Shown here one piece after another: positions 24,999-34,767 of a DNA stretch of 64,000 bases. A program made the translations under genes and the position numbers. The notes under the pieces were generated by a model that worked only from the letters and a program-made list of their open reading frames with translations, was not told the origin of the DNA and did not search any database. The stretch comes from Candidatus Thiodiazotropha sp. CDECU1 (GTDB lineage Bacteria > Pseudomonadota > Gammaproteobacteria > Chromatiales > Chromatiaceae): positions 3,782,001 to 3,846,000 of the forward strand of contig NZ_OY734020.1 of assembly GCF_963455295.1 (NCBI RefSeq), in the 5' to 3' direction. Each line of letters begins with the position of its first letter. Positions within the stretch are counted from its first letter, which is position 1.

Positions 24999-26216
24999 AT
25001 GAGTGCCAACGCAAAACGCATCCTGCTCTGGAGCCTGCTGGGCCTGATCCTGGCGGCTACCCTGGTCTGGGCCTTCATCCCGAAACCGATCCCAGTCGAT
25101 ATGTTGATGCTGGAACCAGGCGAGATGACGGTGACCGTGGACGAAGAAGGCGAGACCCGGGTGCGTGACGTTTTCATCCTTTCGGCCCCCATCAGCGGCC
25201 GCGCCCTGCGTATCGACGCCGAGGTGGGTGACGAGGTGCTTGCCCAGCAGACCAAGGTGGCGGAGATCGAACCCACCGACGCCACCCTGCTCGATCCCCG
25301 CAGCGAGGCCCAGGCCCGTGCCGACATCCGCGCCGCCGAGGCCAACCTGGTGCTGGCGGAGGCCTCGGTGAAAGAGGCCCGGGTGGAACTCAACTTCGCC
25401 CAGAACGAATTCAAGCGCGCGCGCAAACTGCGCGCAGACGCGGTCATGTCAGAGAGGGAACTGGAAGATGCGGAACGTACTTTCCGTACACGCCAGGCAG
25501 CACTGGAAACCGTTATCGCCACTCGCCAGGCGCGTCAGGCCGAACTGGAACGGGCACGCGCCCAGCTCATCTCACCCACCGAAGCGCGGGTGAGAGGCGA
25601 TGAGTGCCCCTGCGTACCGATACGGGCGCCGGTTGATGGACGCATCCTGAAAATTCTGCACAAGAGCGAGGGGGTGGTCTCAGCTGGCGAACCCCTGGTA
25701 GAGATCGGTGATCCGGGTGACCTGGAGATCGTTGCCGACCTGCTCTCATCCGATGCGGTCAAGGTGGAACAGGGACAGCAGGTCATCATCGACAACTGGG
25801 GTGGCGCCAAGTCCCTTGCCGGAGTGGTTCGAAGAGTCGAACCCTTCGGATTCACCAAGGTCTCGGCCCTGGGCATCGAAGAACAACGGGTGAATGTAAT
25901 CATCGACTTCACCTCCCCCAAGACCGAGTGGTCGCGCATCGCCCATGGCTACCAGGTCGATGTGAGGATTGTCCTCTGGCAGGGTAATGATGTACTGAAA
26001 CTCCCCCTAACCGCCCTGTTCAGAGAGGGTGACCGGTGGGCTGTCTTTGTGGAACAGGGGGGCAAGGCCAGTATGCGTAAAGTCAACCTCGGCAGACGCA
26101 CCGGTCTTGAGGCAGAGATCCTCTCCGGTCTCGCTGCGGGTGAATCCGTGGTTGTGCATCCCGGTGACAAGATTACCGAGGGGGTCGACATCGAGGCCAG
26201 GGAGAACGCTCGATAG
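24999..26216 (+). CDS. HlyD-family periplasmic adaptor
   Basis: 405 aa from the ATG at 24999 (GAGG and AGGA upstream; a TTG at 24978 is less likely). N-terminal membrane helix (about 8-28), lipoyl/barrel-sandwich half, a coiled-coil hairpin (about 105-190, rich in Ala/Glu/Arg), then the second lipoyl half (CPCVPIRAPVDGRIL) and beta-barrel/MP domains. Unusually, a CPC motif lies at the return of the hairpin. It links the FtsX permease to an outer-membrane channel encoded elsewhere. Last gene of the exporter operon. Confidence 0.92.
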   Translation: MSANAKRILLWSLLGLILAATLVWAFIPKPIPVDMLMLEPGEMTVTVDEEGETRVRDVFILSAPISGRALRIDAEVGDEVLAQQTKVAEIEPTDATLLDPRSEAQARADIRAAEANLVLAEASVKEARVELNFAQNEFKRARKLRADAVMSERELEDAERTFRTRQAALETVIATRQARQAELERARAQLISPTEARVRGDECPCVPIRAPVDGRILKILHKSEGVVSAGEPLVEIGDPGDLEIVADLLSSDAVKVEQGQQVIIDNWGGAKSLAGVVRRVEPFGFTKVSALGIEEQRVNVIIDFTSPKTEWSRIAHGYQVDVRIVLWQGNDVLKLPLTALFREGDRWAVFVEQGGKASMRKVNLGRRTGLEAEILSGLAAGESVVVHPGDKITEGVDIEARENAR

Positions 26217-26350
26217 GCACAGTTCCGATATGCCAAGCAGCATGTCCCATCAATGGCCTTAAGGGTGGAATCATTACAACCGTCTGCGTTTTATACTATT
26301 AACCATATTGGTTATCGGGAAGAGAGGCACCTGATCCTTCCTGAAAGCAG

Positions 26351-27544
26351 CTAAAAACCGGAAGACTCATCCAGCGCTATCACCCACTCCATGGCCTGCC
26401 CGCCAACGCCGACGCAGCGCGCCCTGCCATTGGACTTGGCGGTATACATGCGATGGTCGGCCAGTTCGACCTGGGATTTCCAGTCTTTAAGCCTGTCCTG
26501 TTGGACTTCGGCAATACCGATACTGGCGGTGACAGGGGCGCCGTCGGGCCGATCACCAAGCCCGGCCAACATGATCCGGGTGATGACGTCATTCGCCTCT
26601 GTGTGATCCGCGGTCGGGAGTATGACAATAAACTCCTCACCACCCCAGCGAATAACGCTGTCCCCCTTTCTCACCGTATCGCGTATCTGCTGTGAAGCGA
26701 CGCGTAATACGGTATCACCCGTATCATGGCCGTAGGTATCGTTGATCGCCTTGAAGTTATCCAGATCGAAATAGAGGATGGAAAGGGGCTTTTCACTCAT
26801 CGTGGCGAGTCGAAACTGCAGCTCCAGTATCTCGATGCCGGCGCGTCGAGACAGCATGCCGGTCAATACATCGTAGCTGGCGTGACTTACCTGAGACAGC
26901 ATGTAGCGCAGTTGGGTCATTGACGCAAACAGGGCGACACCCAACAGCAGTATCAACAGCCATACCGTAGAGACAGCCTCGGGTATCTCGGCTGAGGTCT
27001 CGGGGTATACAGAATAGCCCACCACGATGAAGATAGGTAATGCGTAGACAAGGAATTCCATTATAGCCAATGGAAACAGAGTCAATCCGGCAACCATGAC
27101 AAAGGGTAACAGGGCATATATTTCGGCGAGTATCAGTGCCGTGTCGTTGAGTTGATGATCTGCAATAAAGTGGTCCGATAAGAGATAGAACAGTGGCGTC
27201 ACCGCCAACATGGCGGCTAGCAGTATGCGGGCCCGCATGAGATCAGGCTCTTCCCTGGAACGCCAGGCAATGAGGGCAAAACAAACAGCCGCAAGCATAC
27301 GAATCAACAGCAACTCTCGCCACAACTCAGTAGGCAGATAGAGAAGATCAATTACCGACCAGACCGGCACCAATACAGCGAATATCACACTGAAGAAAAA
27401 TACCCGACTCTGCATGATCGCGGCGCGATGACACGAGATGGGTATGCCATGCTGCTTGGTTGTAAACAGCTCGTACAGCTGATCCGTGGTGTGAATTCCT
27501 AACGATTCGATCAGTGATATATACATTGCTTTAATATACTTCAT
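26351..27544 (-). CDS. membrane-bound diguanylate cyclase
   Basis: 397 aa from the ATG at 27544; an upstream in-frame start at 27595 would add 17 residues. A short soluble N-terminus is followed by about six membrane helices (about 45-220) and a GGDEF domain with WGGEEF. The I-site RKGD sits five residues before it, so product inhibition is expected. The membrane sensor is unclassified. It converges on the exporter operon. Confidence 0.9.
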   Translation of the reverse strand: MKYIKAMYISLIESLGIHTTDQLYELFTTKQHGIPISCHRAAIMQSRVFFFSVIFAVLVPVWSVIDLLYLPTELWRELLLIRMLAAVCFALIAWRSREEPDLMRARILLAAMLAVTPLFYLLSDHFIADHQLNDTALILAEIYALLPFVMVAGLTLFPLAIMEFLVYALPIFIVVGYSVYPETSAEIPEAVSTVWLLILLLGVALFASMTQLRYMLSQVSHASYDVLTGMLSRRAGIEILELQFRLATMSEKPLSILYFDLDNFKAINDTYGHDTGDTVLRVASQQIRDTVRKGDSVIRWGGEEFIVILPTADHTEANDVITRIMLAGLGDRPDGAPVTASIGIAEVQQDRLKDWKSQVELADHRMYTAKSNGRARCVGVGGQAMEWVIALDESSGF

Positions 27545-27885
27545 CCCTACCGCATCCCACATGAACGTGGACGCTACTATAACGGTCAGATACACAAATC
27601 ATTAACCATCAATCAGTTAAATAGTGACCCAGATCAAATGCCACCCGTTTTACCATCCCCCTAACGACACCTCAGCCCGCCAATGCAACTATTCCACAGC
27701 GTAGCATGCCTGCCAGCCATCGCATCGATCCCAGTCCATTCATTTGTCTACTGCACCAGGACTGACTATGGTTAAAGGATGAGAGCCCGCTTTTCTTGGC
27801 TAGCACAGGTGCTCAACCACTCAACATCGAGTACAGCTTGAAACTGTGTGACATTCGGAATTCATGCCGTATCAGGGAGAGAGGA
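27545..27885. other. 341-bp divergent intergenic region
   Basis: No gene seen. It must hold promoters for the cyclase and the acyltransferase genes. I found no clear operator or promoter hexamers. Confidence 0.4.
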
Positions 27886-28659
27886 ATGGATAGAGGCTTG
27901 GTTAGGAACTTTTCGACCTACTTTAATCCCCTTTATGCTGCAACCCGACACCAAAGACGATTCAGCTATACCATTCGCTATCAGGTCTATGCGGAAGAGT
28001 TGGGCTGGGAGCCACTGAATGAGAAACGTCTTGAACGGGATGAGTGTGACGACTACGCCCATCACTGTCTGTTGGAACACAAAAGGACCGGGGATATCGC
28101 TGGTTGCGTGCGCCTGGTCATACCACCGGCCGGCAATAACCACGCCCGCCTGCCCTTTCAACTCCACGACATAGATCTCATCAGCACTGAAAATCTAAGC
28201 CGCTTCACCCAGGGCAGCGTGGGTGAGATATCTCGCTTGGCGGTACCGAGCTGCTTTCGCCGACGCGCCCATGAGGCCGGCAAACCCTTTATTCTCGATA
28301 CCCATAATCCCACTCTCTTTACCGAGGAGGAGCGACGCAATTTTCCCAATATCTCCATCGGCCTCTATCTCTCGGCCATCGCCATGGTGGATATATGTAA
28401 CCTGGATCTGGTCCTGGTGGTGATGGAACCCAGGTTACAGCGTCATCTAAAACGTTACGGTTTGCAGTTCCAGCAGATCAGCACTCCGTTTGAGCTGAGA
28501 GGTGAACGGGCCCTGTATGAATTGCCAGGCAGTGAATTGACACAGCATATGAATCCGCAGATCCGCACGCTCTACGATTTCATTCACGACGAACTGGAAA
28601 ACCAACCCTGGCAGCGACCAATGTTGTCCGGCGACAGGCAGCGCAATGAACCGATTTGA
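27886..28659 (+). CDS. AHL-synthase-like acyltransferase (exosortase-associated type)
   Basis: 257 aa, chosen ATG preceded by AGGGAGAGAGGA. The sequence fits the PEP-CTERM/exosortase-associated acyltransferase family, distant relatives of LuxI autoinducer synthases within the GNAT fold. LuxI-like landmarks: R31 with YQVYAEELGW (W41), ERDECDDYAHH (D52, D55, D56), GCVRL (R76), and VGEISRLAV (E114, R117). No exosortase, PEP-CTERM substrate or EPS gene is nearby, so it is separated from its usual context. It overlaps the E1-like gene by 14 bp. Substrate unknown; it may make an acylated small molecule. Confidence 0.8.
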   Translation: MDRGLVRNFSTYFNPLYAATRHQRRFSYTIRYQVYAEELGWEPLNEKRLERDECDDYAHHCLLEHKRTGDIAGCVRLVIPPAGNNHARLPFQLHDIDLISTENLSRFTQGSVGEISRLAVPSCFRRRAHEAGKPFILDTHNPTLFTEEERRNFPNISIGLYLSAIAMVDICNLDLVLVVMEPRLQRHLKRYGLQFQQISTPFELRGERALYELPGSELTQHMNPQIRTLYDFIHDELENQPWQRPMLSGDRQRNEPI

Positions 28660-29524
28660 CTACCAGACCGCTTTTTCGCGCACCGTTGGCTGGGTAACGG
28701 AGGCAGAGCTGCAACGACTGCGTAACTCCCGCGTCGCCATCGCAGGCTTGGGTGGGGTCGGAGGCAGCCATTTATTGACCCTGACCCGGCTTGGCGTGGG
28801 TGGCTTCAACCTGGCAGACTTTGATAGTTTCGCGCTGGAAAACTTCAATCGCCAGGCCGGGGCAAACCTCAATACAATCGACAGTCCGAAACTCAACGTG
28901 CTGCAGGAGATGGCCCTGTCGATCAATCCGGAACTTGATATCAGGCAATTCCCCGCGGGAGTGTATCCGGCCCAAGCGGAGGCGTTCCTGATGGATTGCG
29001 ACCTCTATCTGGATGGGCTTGATTTCTTCGCTATCGAGGCAAGACGAGCGATCTTTGCCGCCTGCGACAAATTGAACATCGCTGCGGTAACCGCCGCCCC
29101 CCTGGGAATGGGCTCGGCGCTGTTGAATTTCTTACCCGGCGGGATGACCTTCGAGGATTATTTTCAGCTGGAGGGAATCAGCGAGTATCGGCAATACCTG
29201 CGATTTTTGGTCGGCCTGGCACCGGCGGCGCTTCACGCCAGCTACCTTGTACTACCCGAGCGTATCGACCTGGTGGCCAAGCGGGGACCTTCGACTCCGA
29301 TGGGATGCGAATTGTGCGCGGGATTTGCCGCCTCTCAGGTATTGAAAATCCTGCTTGGCCGGGGAAAGGTCATCGCCGCCCCCTGGGGGCTGCAGTTCGA
29401 CGCCTACCGTAACCGCCTGCGTCGTACCTGGCGCCCCGGAGGCAATCGTCATCCCCTGCAACGCCTGGCTATCTGGCTTGGGGAGCGTAAGCTCTCGCTG
29501 CCCCATGGCAATCGATATCACTGA
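28646..29524 (+). CDS. ThiF/MoeB/E1-like adenylyltransferase
   Basis: 292 aa. E1-like Rossmann fold with nucleotide loop GLGGVGG (34-40), acidic DFDSF (58-62), ENFNRQ (65-70, conserved Arg-Gln), the conserved Lys in SPKL (82) and DLYLDGLD (119-126). A single CxxC (C221, C224) is present where MoeB/ThiF have a zinc site. No ubiquitin-like protein, JAB peptidase, rhodanese or thiamin/molybdopterin gene is close, so it is not an ordinary ThiF or MoeB. Its start lies 14 bp inside the acyltransferase gene, which implies coupled synthesis. It probably adenylates a carboxylate on an unknown partner. Confidence 0.85.
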   Translation: MNRFDYQTAFSRTVGWVTEAELQRLRNSRVAIAGLGGVGGSHLLTLTRLGVGGFNLADFDSFALENFNRQAGANLNTIDSPKLNVLQEMALSINPELDIRQFPAGVYPAQAEAFLMDCDLYLDGLDFFAIEARRAIFAACDKLNIAAVTAAPLGMGSALLNFLPGGMTFEDYFQLEGISEYRQYLRFLVGLAPAALHASYLVLPERIDLVAKRGPSTPMGCELCAGFAASQVLKILLGRGKVIAAPWGLQFDAYRNRLRRTWRPGGNRHPLQRLAIWLGERKLSLPHGNRYH

Positions 29525-30042
29525 CCGAGTGTATGAATGAACTCCGCATAGGTCGTATTCTTGCTTTTCAACAGATCCATCAACCACTGCATCGATACAT
29601 CCGGGGCATCCCGTGCACCCGCTTGCCGCTCAATACTCATCATTTCCTGATAGATTGGTGAAATAGCCTCAACGCCTTGCTTGCTGGGTTTGCGACGTAC
29701 CGAAAAATAGCCGATAGGATTCATCTTGCTGTCGTAATCAATGGTGACGTTCGCATAGACCCAATAGTAATCACCATTTTTCGCCATGTTCTTGACATAG
29801 GCGAAACACTCCTGACCCGACTCGATCACGCTCCACAGAAGACGAAAAACCCCTCTCGGCATGTCGGGGTGACGAATAATATTGTGTTGCACCCCAAGCA
29901 GTTCAAATTCGCTATAACCGGCAATCTGCATAAAGATCCGGTTGGCGTAGGTGATGCGACCTTTCAAATCGGTCTTCGAGACGATGAAATCGCTCTCCTG
30001 CATGATGATTTCACGATTAGTCGGATTGATGGCTCGCTTCAT
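29518..30042 (-). CDS. stand-alone Aer-like PAS protein (downstream copy)
   Basis: 174 aa from the ATG at 30042 (GGTAGGG upstream). The N-terminal ~120 residues match the FAD-binding PAS domain of Aer: [40 protein letters not shown]. The C-terminal ~50 residues are helical. No membrane segment or signalling domain, so it must act on another protein. It is the last gene of a PAS-MCP-PAS unit and overlaps the convergent E1-like gene by 7 bp. Confidence 0.9.
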   Translation of the reverse strand: MKRAINPTNREIIMQESDFIVSKTDLKGRITYANRIFMQIAGYSEFELLGVQHNIIRHPDMPRGVFRLLWSVIESGQECFAYVKNMAKNGDYYWVYANVTIDYDSKMNPIGYFSVRRKPSKQGVEAISPIYQEMMSIERQAGARDAPDVSMQWLMDLLKSKNTTYAEFIHTLGQ

Positions 30043-30053
30043 GGCCCTACCTA

Positions 30054-31505
30054 TCAACTATGTTTTTCAAAAATCATGGCATCGATGCGATCCATCACCT
30101 TGTCGCTTGCGCGCTCCATCTCCCTATAGGTTTCGATGATCTCTTTTTGCAGTTGTTGGTCCTGCTGCCAATCTTGTTTGAGATGATCGAGTGCGACATG
30201 CCCAAAGCTGTGCACTGCTTCATGGGGCGACTCAAGCTCCCTGAAGGCATTCAGGTGGCCGAAGTTTTCATTGCCTATACCTTCGTAGTACCACTTACCT
30301 AGTCGGCAACCATGATGATTCACCAACACCGCCTGGGCATCAGGATTATCGGCCCCGGCATAAAATGATTTATAGGCCTTCTGCTTGTAGATCATGTGAT
30401 CCACCTTGATCAGGGATGCATAGCAGATGTCATGGGCGTAGTTGACCGAGGTATAGGTCTTGCGTGCCCGATCCGCGAAGAGATTGAAACTGGTATTCAT
30501 CTCCTCCACAGCCTGTTGCACATGATTTGCCATATCCAGCATTTCCTCGGAGTTGGCCTGCATCACTGTGGTTTCACTCTGAAAGGTAGTTACCACCTCG
30601 CTAATTTCATCTGTCGCCTTCTTGGTGCTCTCCGCCAGCTTTTTCACCTCGTCTGCGACCACCGCGAAACCCCGGCCATGTTCGCCGGCACGCGCCGCCT
30701 CGATAGAGGCATTCAGCGCAAGCAGATTTGTCTTGTCGGCGATCTCGCCGATCATACGCAGGATGCCGGTAATCTCATCACTCATGCTATTGAGTTTTGC
30801 CATGGTCTCATGGCTCTGCTCTATCAGCCCCAAGGTTCTGGTCTGGGATTCGACAACCTGGGATACCGCCCCTTGATTCTCCTGGGCCTTCTGCATATTG
30901 TCTGTAGCGATGCCTGAAACCTTCTGCATCTCGTCGGTGATGCTAGTCAGGTCATTCTGGCTCAGCAACAGGTTGCTCATAGTCTGGCCAGTATTCAGTT
31001 GCTGTAACTCCGCAGCCATCTCATTCTGCTTGATATAGGCCGCGTTGCTCGACATTGCATCCAGAGACTCATTGATCCGTGCCAATGTCTTCTCCAATTC
31101 GCCATGCAGGCCCACCGGCAAGGTGCGGCGGTAATAGTGACCTTGAGAGACCAATTCAAAACTGGTTTTGACCTCTCTGAAAAATGTCTCCAGCTGATCC
31201 AGGGACTCGTTCAGGTTCCATGCGATGTGCCCGGCCTCCCCCATCCAAGGGACCTTGGTTATGCGCGAACTGAACTCTCCGCTGAGCATCTCCGTGAGCA
31301 CCCGGTCGATCTCCCGCATGACATAGAACGGCGCCTTCATCCGATGTCCAATTACCAGGGCCATAGCGATGGAGAGCAGGGGAAATATCCAGATCCAGTG
31401 TTGATAACCATCCAACAGTAGGACCGAAAACAGGGTTAATAGATTTAGGGTTACGAATACCGCAACATAGACCTTCAGCCTAGTGGCTAAGTATAAACGA
31501 TTCAT
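30054..31505 (-). CDS. membrane methyl-accepting chemotaxis protein with CZB domain
   Basis: 483 aa from the ATG at 31505 (AAGGA upstream; ATG 31526 is an alternative that lies deeper in the upstream gene). Two membrane helices (about 10-55) with almost no periplasmic loop, HAMP-like region, MCP signalling domain with tip [19 protein letters not shown], and a C-terminal zinc-binding CZB domain ([35 protein letters not shown]). It senses from the cytoplasmic side. It sits between two Aer-like PAS genes and overlaps the upstream one by 26 bp. Confidence 0.93.
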   Translation of the reverse strand: MNRLYLATRLKVYVAVFVTLNLLTLFSVLLLDGYQHWIWIFPLLSIAMALVIGHRMKAPFYVMREIDRVLTEMLSGEFSSRITKVPWMGEAGHIAWNLNESLDQLETFFREVKTSFELVSQGHYYRRTLPVGLHGELEKTLARINESLDAMSSNAAYIKQNEMAAELQQLNTGQTMSNLLLSQNDLTSITDEMQKVSGIATDNMQKAQENQGAVSQVVESQTRTLGLIEQSHETMAKLNSMSDEITGILRMIGEIADKTNLLALNASIEAARAGEHGRGFAVVADEVKKLAESTKKATDEISEVVTTFQSETTVMQANSEEMLDMANHVQQAVEEMNTSFNLFADRARKTYTSVNYAHDICYASLIKVDHMIYKQKAYKSFYAGADNPDAQAVLVNHHGCRLGKWYYEGIGNENFGHLNAFRELESPHEAVHSFGHVALDHLKQDWQQDQQLQKEIIETYREMERASDKVMDRIDAMIFEKHS

Positions 31506-32001
31506 AACTATCAAATCCTTGTTCATCAATTACTTGATTCAACAACGCGGATGATGCATCGAGGGCGCCCCTCGTACCGGCTTGCTGCTCGGCTTGAAGC
31601 AGCTGTCTGTAGAGCTGTGCAAAGTAATCTACCGCTTGCTGATTCGGTTTTCTACGCACGGAGAAATATCCCACAATTTCATCATGCCTATTTAAATCGG
31701 GTGTTACATTTGCAAATACCCAGTAGTGATCACCATTTTTACATATATTTTTCACATAGGCGAAACACTCATCACCTTTGGCGATGACATCCCAAAGCTT
31801 CTTGAAGATACCGCGAGGCATATCCGGATGGCGAATGATATTATGCTGCTTGCCTAGCAGGTCCGCCTCAACGAATCCGCTAATGCGCATGAATTCCCGG
31901 TTAACATAGATTATCCTCCCATTGATATCGGTTTTTGAAACGATAAATTCTTTGTTATTCAAAAATACTTCCCTGCCTGTGGGCACGATGTTTCCTTTCA
32001 T
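31480..32001 (-). CDS. stand-alone Aer-like PAS protein (upstream copy)
   Basis: 173 aa, start preceded by GGAAGGG. Aer-type FAD-PAS domain: [43 protein letters not shown], followed by a helical tail. It is a close paralogue of the protein at 29518-30042. It overlaps the MCP gene start, so PAS and receptor are translated together. This gives a two-piece version of Aer, where the same PAS is normally fused to the receptor. Confidence 0.92.
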   Translation of the reverse strand: MKGNIVPTGREVFLNNKEFIVSKTDINGRIIYVNREFMRISGFVEADLLGKQHNIIRHPDMPRGIFKKLWDVIAKGDECFAYVKNICKNGDHYWVFANVTPDLNRHDEIVGYFSVRRKPNQQAVDYFAQLYRQLLQAEQQAGTRGALDASSALLNQVIDEQGFDSYESFILSH

Positions 32002-32223
32002 TTCCCTTCCTTTTGAGTATCAACTTTTCCTCTATACTCCAATCGGCCCTGTAGTATTTTATAGCGCCTGGCAAGCGCGTAACTTTAACCCCGAATGGGC
32101 TAAAATGTGAGCGGTATTTCTCCCCCTAAAGAGGTAAAATTCATCACATCTCTTTGCCGCGGAACAGCCAGCAGATTGGCTAAAATAGACGCATTCAGCA
32201 TAAACACTGGAGGTTGTAAGACC

Positions 32224-32937
32224 ATGCCGGGCCTACGAAACCTGTTTTTCTCTCTCCTCGCCTGCCTCAACCTGGCTGCATCACCATTCCCCCTGGCCGC
32301 AGAGGAGCAAAGTCTCCACTACGACCGCATTCAACTCCACAGCAGCGCTACGGCGGAAGTGGAGAACGACACCCTGATCGCGGTTCTCTATGCGCAGAAG
32401 GAGGGAAGTGACCCCGGAGTATTGACAGATAGCGTCAACCAACTGATCGCCCAGGCCATCAGCGAAGCAAAGGGCAGAGAAGGAATCAAGGTACAGACCC
32501 TGGGTTATCAGACCTCGCCGATCTATCAACAGCAGAGATTTACTGGCTGGCGCGTACGTCAATCGATCCGCCTGCAGAGTATGCACAGCGATAAACTGAG
32601 CATTTTACTCAACAAGCTGCAGTCAACCCTGGCCCTGGAGTCCATCAGCTATGCAATCTCACCGGCACAGCGGGAAAAAGTGGAGGAGTCACTGACCCTG
32701 CAGGCGATCGATGCGTTCCGCCGACGCGCTGACTTGGTGACAAAGCAGTTTGGTCGCAGTCAGTACCGTCTGGTGGATATGACGATTCAGAGTTCGGACA
32801 GACCCATTCAACCAGTTCGTATGCGCGCCAGCATGATGGCCAGGGAGGGGACCTCAACTGCGCCCACCCTCGCGGCCGGCAGCCAGACTCTGCGTATCGG
32901 AGTCACGGGAACAATCGAGCTCCAGATAGAGCAGTAA
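32224..32937 (+). CDS. periplasmic SIMPL-domain protein
   Basis: 237 aa from the ATG at 32224, preceded by GGAGG. Signal peptide about 1-24 (ending PLAAEE). SIMPL/DUF541 domain over most of the rest: IQLHSSATAEVENDTL at the front, a central VQTLGYQTSPIY, and ALQAIDAFRRRADLVTKQFG. In E. coli the homologue YggE is linked to oxidative stress. Single gene with its own upstream region, divergent from the PAS-MCP-PAS operon. Confidence 0.85.
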   Translation: MPGLRNLFFSLLACLNLAASPFPLAAEEQSLHYDRIQLHSSATAEVENDTLIAVLYAQKEGSDPGVLTDSVNQLIAQAISEAKGREGIKVQTLGYQTSPIYQQQRFTGWRVRQSIRLQSMHSDKLSILLNKLQSTLALESISYAISPAQREKVEESLTLQAIDAFRRRADLVTKQFGRSQYRLVDMTIQSSDRPIQPVRMRASMMAREGTSTAPTLAAGSQTLRIGVTGTIELQIEQ

Positions 32938-33131
32938 CCACCTAGGTTCAATACAAGGCATAGCGAAATCATCTAAGAACCGATTCTCCTAGGCTCGATC
33001 TCACTGTTTTTTGTCACATTTATACAACTCCATGACTTTTTAGTCCTCAATTTTTAAATGTAATGGTCGCTAATAGAGTATTGAAGTAAGCAAAACCCCA
33101 GATAATCAATCCTGTCCAATCGAGAATCCTG

Positions 33132-34259
33132 ATGTTTGGTATATCCAGTAAGAAACAACTATCCCAGTTACAACAACAACTGGCGGAAAAAACCACTGAG
33201 ATCGAATCGCAAGCTGCACAAATCACCACACTCAAGAAACAGAATGAGGAATTGCATCAACGGATTGAAGAGGAGACGAATGAGTTCAAAGTGCAGCAAC
33301 AGGTGCTGGGGAACTTCTCCACACTGAGTAACTCCTTCAATGAGCTTCAACACTCATTGTTGCACACTGCGACGAATATAAAAGATGAAAAGGTCAATGC
33401 GATCCGCGGTTCTGAGATATCGACCCAGGCAATAGCCAGTGTCGAGGTAATGAACAGCGAAATCGAAAACGTAACCCAAATCTCCCAACAGAGTGCCGAG
33501 AGCGTCGACAAACTCGGTACCATTGCCGGAAATATCAGTAATTTCGTCAGTATCATTCAAGGCATATCGGAGCAGACCAATCTGCTGGCGTTGAATGCGG
33601 CAATCGAGGCGGCCCGGGCAGGTGAGATGGGACGGGGATTTGCTGTAGTTGCGGATGAAGTTCGCAGTCTGGCAGGGCGTACCCGAGAAGCCACCACGGA
33701 GATTGCCGCCCTGGTCGACACCATTACCCAGGAGACCAAGCAATCAATGGACACCATGGCCTCGGTGATGGATGTGACAAGCAACTTCCAGAATCAAGTA
33801 TCTCAATCGATTGAAACAATCAAACAGCAATTTGACCTTTCGAAATCCATGGAAGTCGCCATCTCTTCTACTTCACTGCGCTCCTTTGTAGAACTGGCAA
33901 AATTCGACCACCTGGTTTTCAAGTTCGGTATCTATAAGGCCTTCCTTGGTCTTACAGAGCTTTCTTCGGATTCACTCTCAGACCACAGAAACTGCCGTCT
34001 GGGCCAATGGTATTACCAGGGTGAAGGAGTCTCATGCTTCTCCAATCTTCCTGGTTATAAGGATATCGAAGCCCCCCATCTACAGGTTCATAAATATGGC
34101 AAACAGGCTCTGATCGATCTTGAATCAGGAGATATGCAAGCCGGTATTAATAATATTGCACTGATGGAAGAGACCAGCATGCAGGTGATTTCAAACCTGG
34201 AGAACCTCGCCCATGCCGCAGAGTCTGATGCAGGCATTCTTTGTTCAGATGATCTTTAG
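33132..34259 (+). CDS. soluble methyl-accepting chemotaxis protein with CZB domain
   Basis: 375 aa, no membrane segment. An N-terminal Gln-rich coiled coil (about 8-60), MCP signalling domain (tip [19 protein letters not shown]) and C-terminal CZB domain ([39 protein letters not shown]). It has the plan of cytoplasmic TlpD-type receptors, which respond to oxidants through zinc/cysteine in CZB. It is close in the CZB part to the membrane MCP at 30054. It converges with the suf operon. Confidence 0.93.
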   Translation: MFGISSKKQLSQLQQQLAEKTTEIESQAAQITTLKKQNEELHQRIEEETNEFKVQQQVLGNFSTLSNSFNELQHSLLHTATNIKDEKVNAIRGSEISTQAIASVEVMNSEIENVTQISQQSAESVDKLGTIAGNISNFVSIIQGISEQTNLLALNAAIEAARAGEMGRGFAVVADEVRSLAGRTREATTEIAALVDTITQETKQSMDTMASVMDVTSNFQNQVSQSIETIKQQFDLSKSMEVAISSTSLRSFVELAKFDHLVFKFGIYKAFLGLTELSSDSLSDHRNCRLGQWYYQGEGVSCFSNLPGYKDIEAPHLQVHKYGKQALIDLESGDMQAGINNIALMEETSMQVISNLENLAHAAESDAGILCSDDL

Positions 34260-34286
34260 CACAATCCGCGAAGGCAAAGGTACGCG

Positions 34287-34739
34287 CTAAGAGAATACTC
34301 TCGACTCGAGTTTTGATGGCTCAACTTTCGAGAGGGCTTCGGCCCTCTCGATCATTTTCTCCTTGATCGCATAGATACCCACATGCCGGTTAGGACTGAG
34401 ATGCTCCTCGAGTTTAAGGCGTCTGAATAGTGAATCCACATCCATCGAACAGATCTCGTTCAGGGTGCGATGTGAAAGCAGGTCTATCAAAAGAGCAAGC
34501 ACTCCTTTGATGATCGCAGTATCGCAATCACCTTTAAAATAGATCAGCGAGGAATCGTCTTTCTCCCGATGTGCGGATACATGTACGGTGCTCATGCAGG
34601 GTTTGACCCAGTTCTCTTCCACCTTCAACGCATCCGGCATTGGTAACAGAGACTCTCCCAACTCAATGAGATATTGATAACGTGCGTCCCATTCGTCAAA
34701 AAAATCAAAATTCTCCACAATTTCGTCAATATCAATCAT
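34287..34739 (-). CDS. sufE: SufE-type sulfur acceptor
   Basis: 150 aa from the ATG at 34739 with GGAGAG just upstream (34751 also in frame). SufE fold: the sulfur-accepting Cys lies in VKPCMSTV (C48), followed by YFKGDCDTAIIKGVLALLIDLLS and EHLSPNRHVGI, typical of SufE. It passes persulfide sulfur from a cysteine desulfurase to SufBCD. No sufS gene is present in this operon, so the donor must be encoded elsewhere. Last gene of the suf operon. Confidence 0.93.
   Translation of the reverse strand: MIDIDEIVENFDFFDEWDARYQYLIELGESLLPMPDALKVEENWVKPCMSTVHVSAHREKDDSSLIYFKGDCDTAIIKGVLALLIDLLSHRTLNEICSMDVDSLFRRLKLEEHLSPNRHVGIYAIKEKMIERAEALSKVEPSKLESRVFS
34329..34350 (+). terminator. UUCG hairpin inside the sufE 3' end
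   Basis: CGAGAGGGC-TTCG-GCCCTCTCG is a perfect 9-bp stem with a UUCG tetraloop, followed by ATCATTTTCT on the plus strand. It lies about 70 bp after the stop of the convergent soluble MCP gene and may terminate that transcript, while also coding for the SufE tail on the other strand. Confidence 0.5.
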
Positions 34740-34767
34740 CCAGCTCTCCAAACATTAAGCCAGTTGT

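Noticed and set aside
27886-28659. True LuxI quorum-sensing synthase
   Set aside because: Only distant LuxI landmarks are present, the length and extra segments fit the exosortase-associated family, and no LuxR-type autoinducer receptor gene is adjacent.
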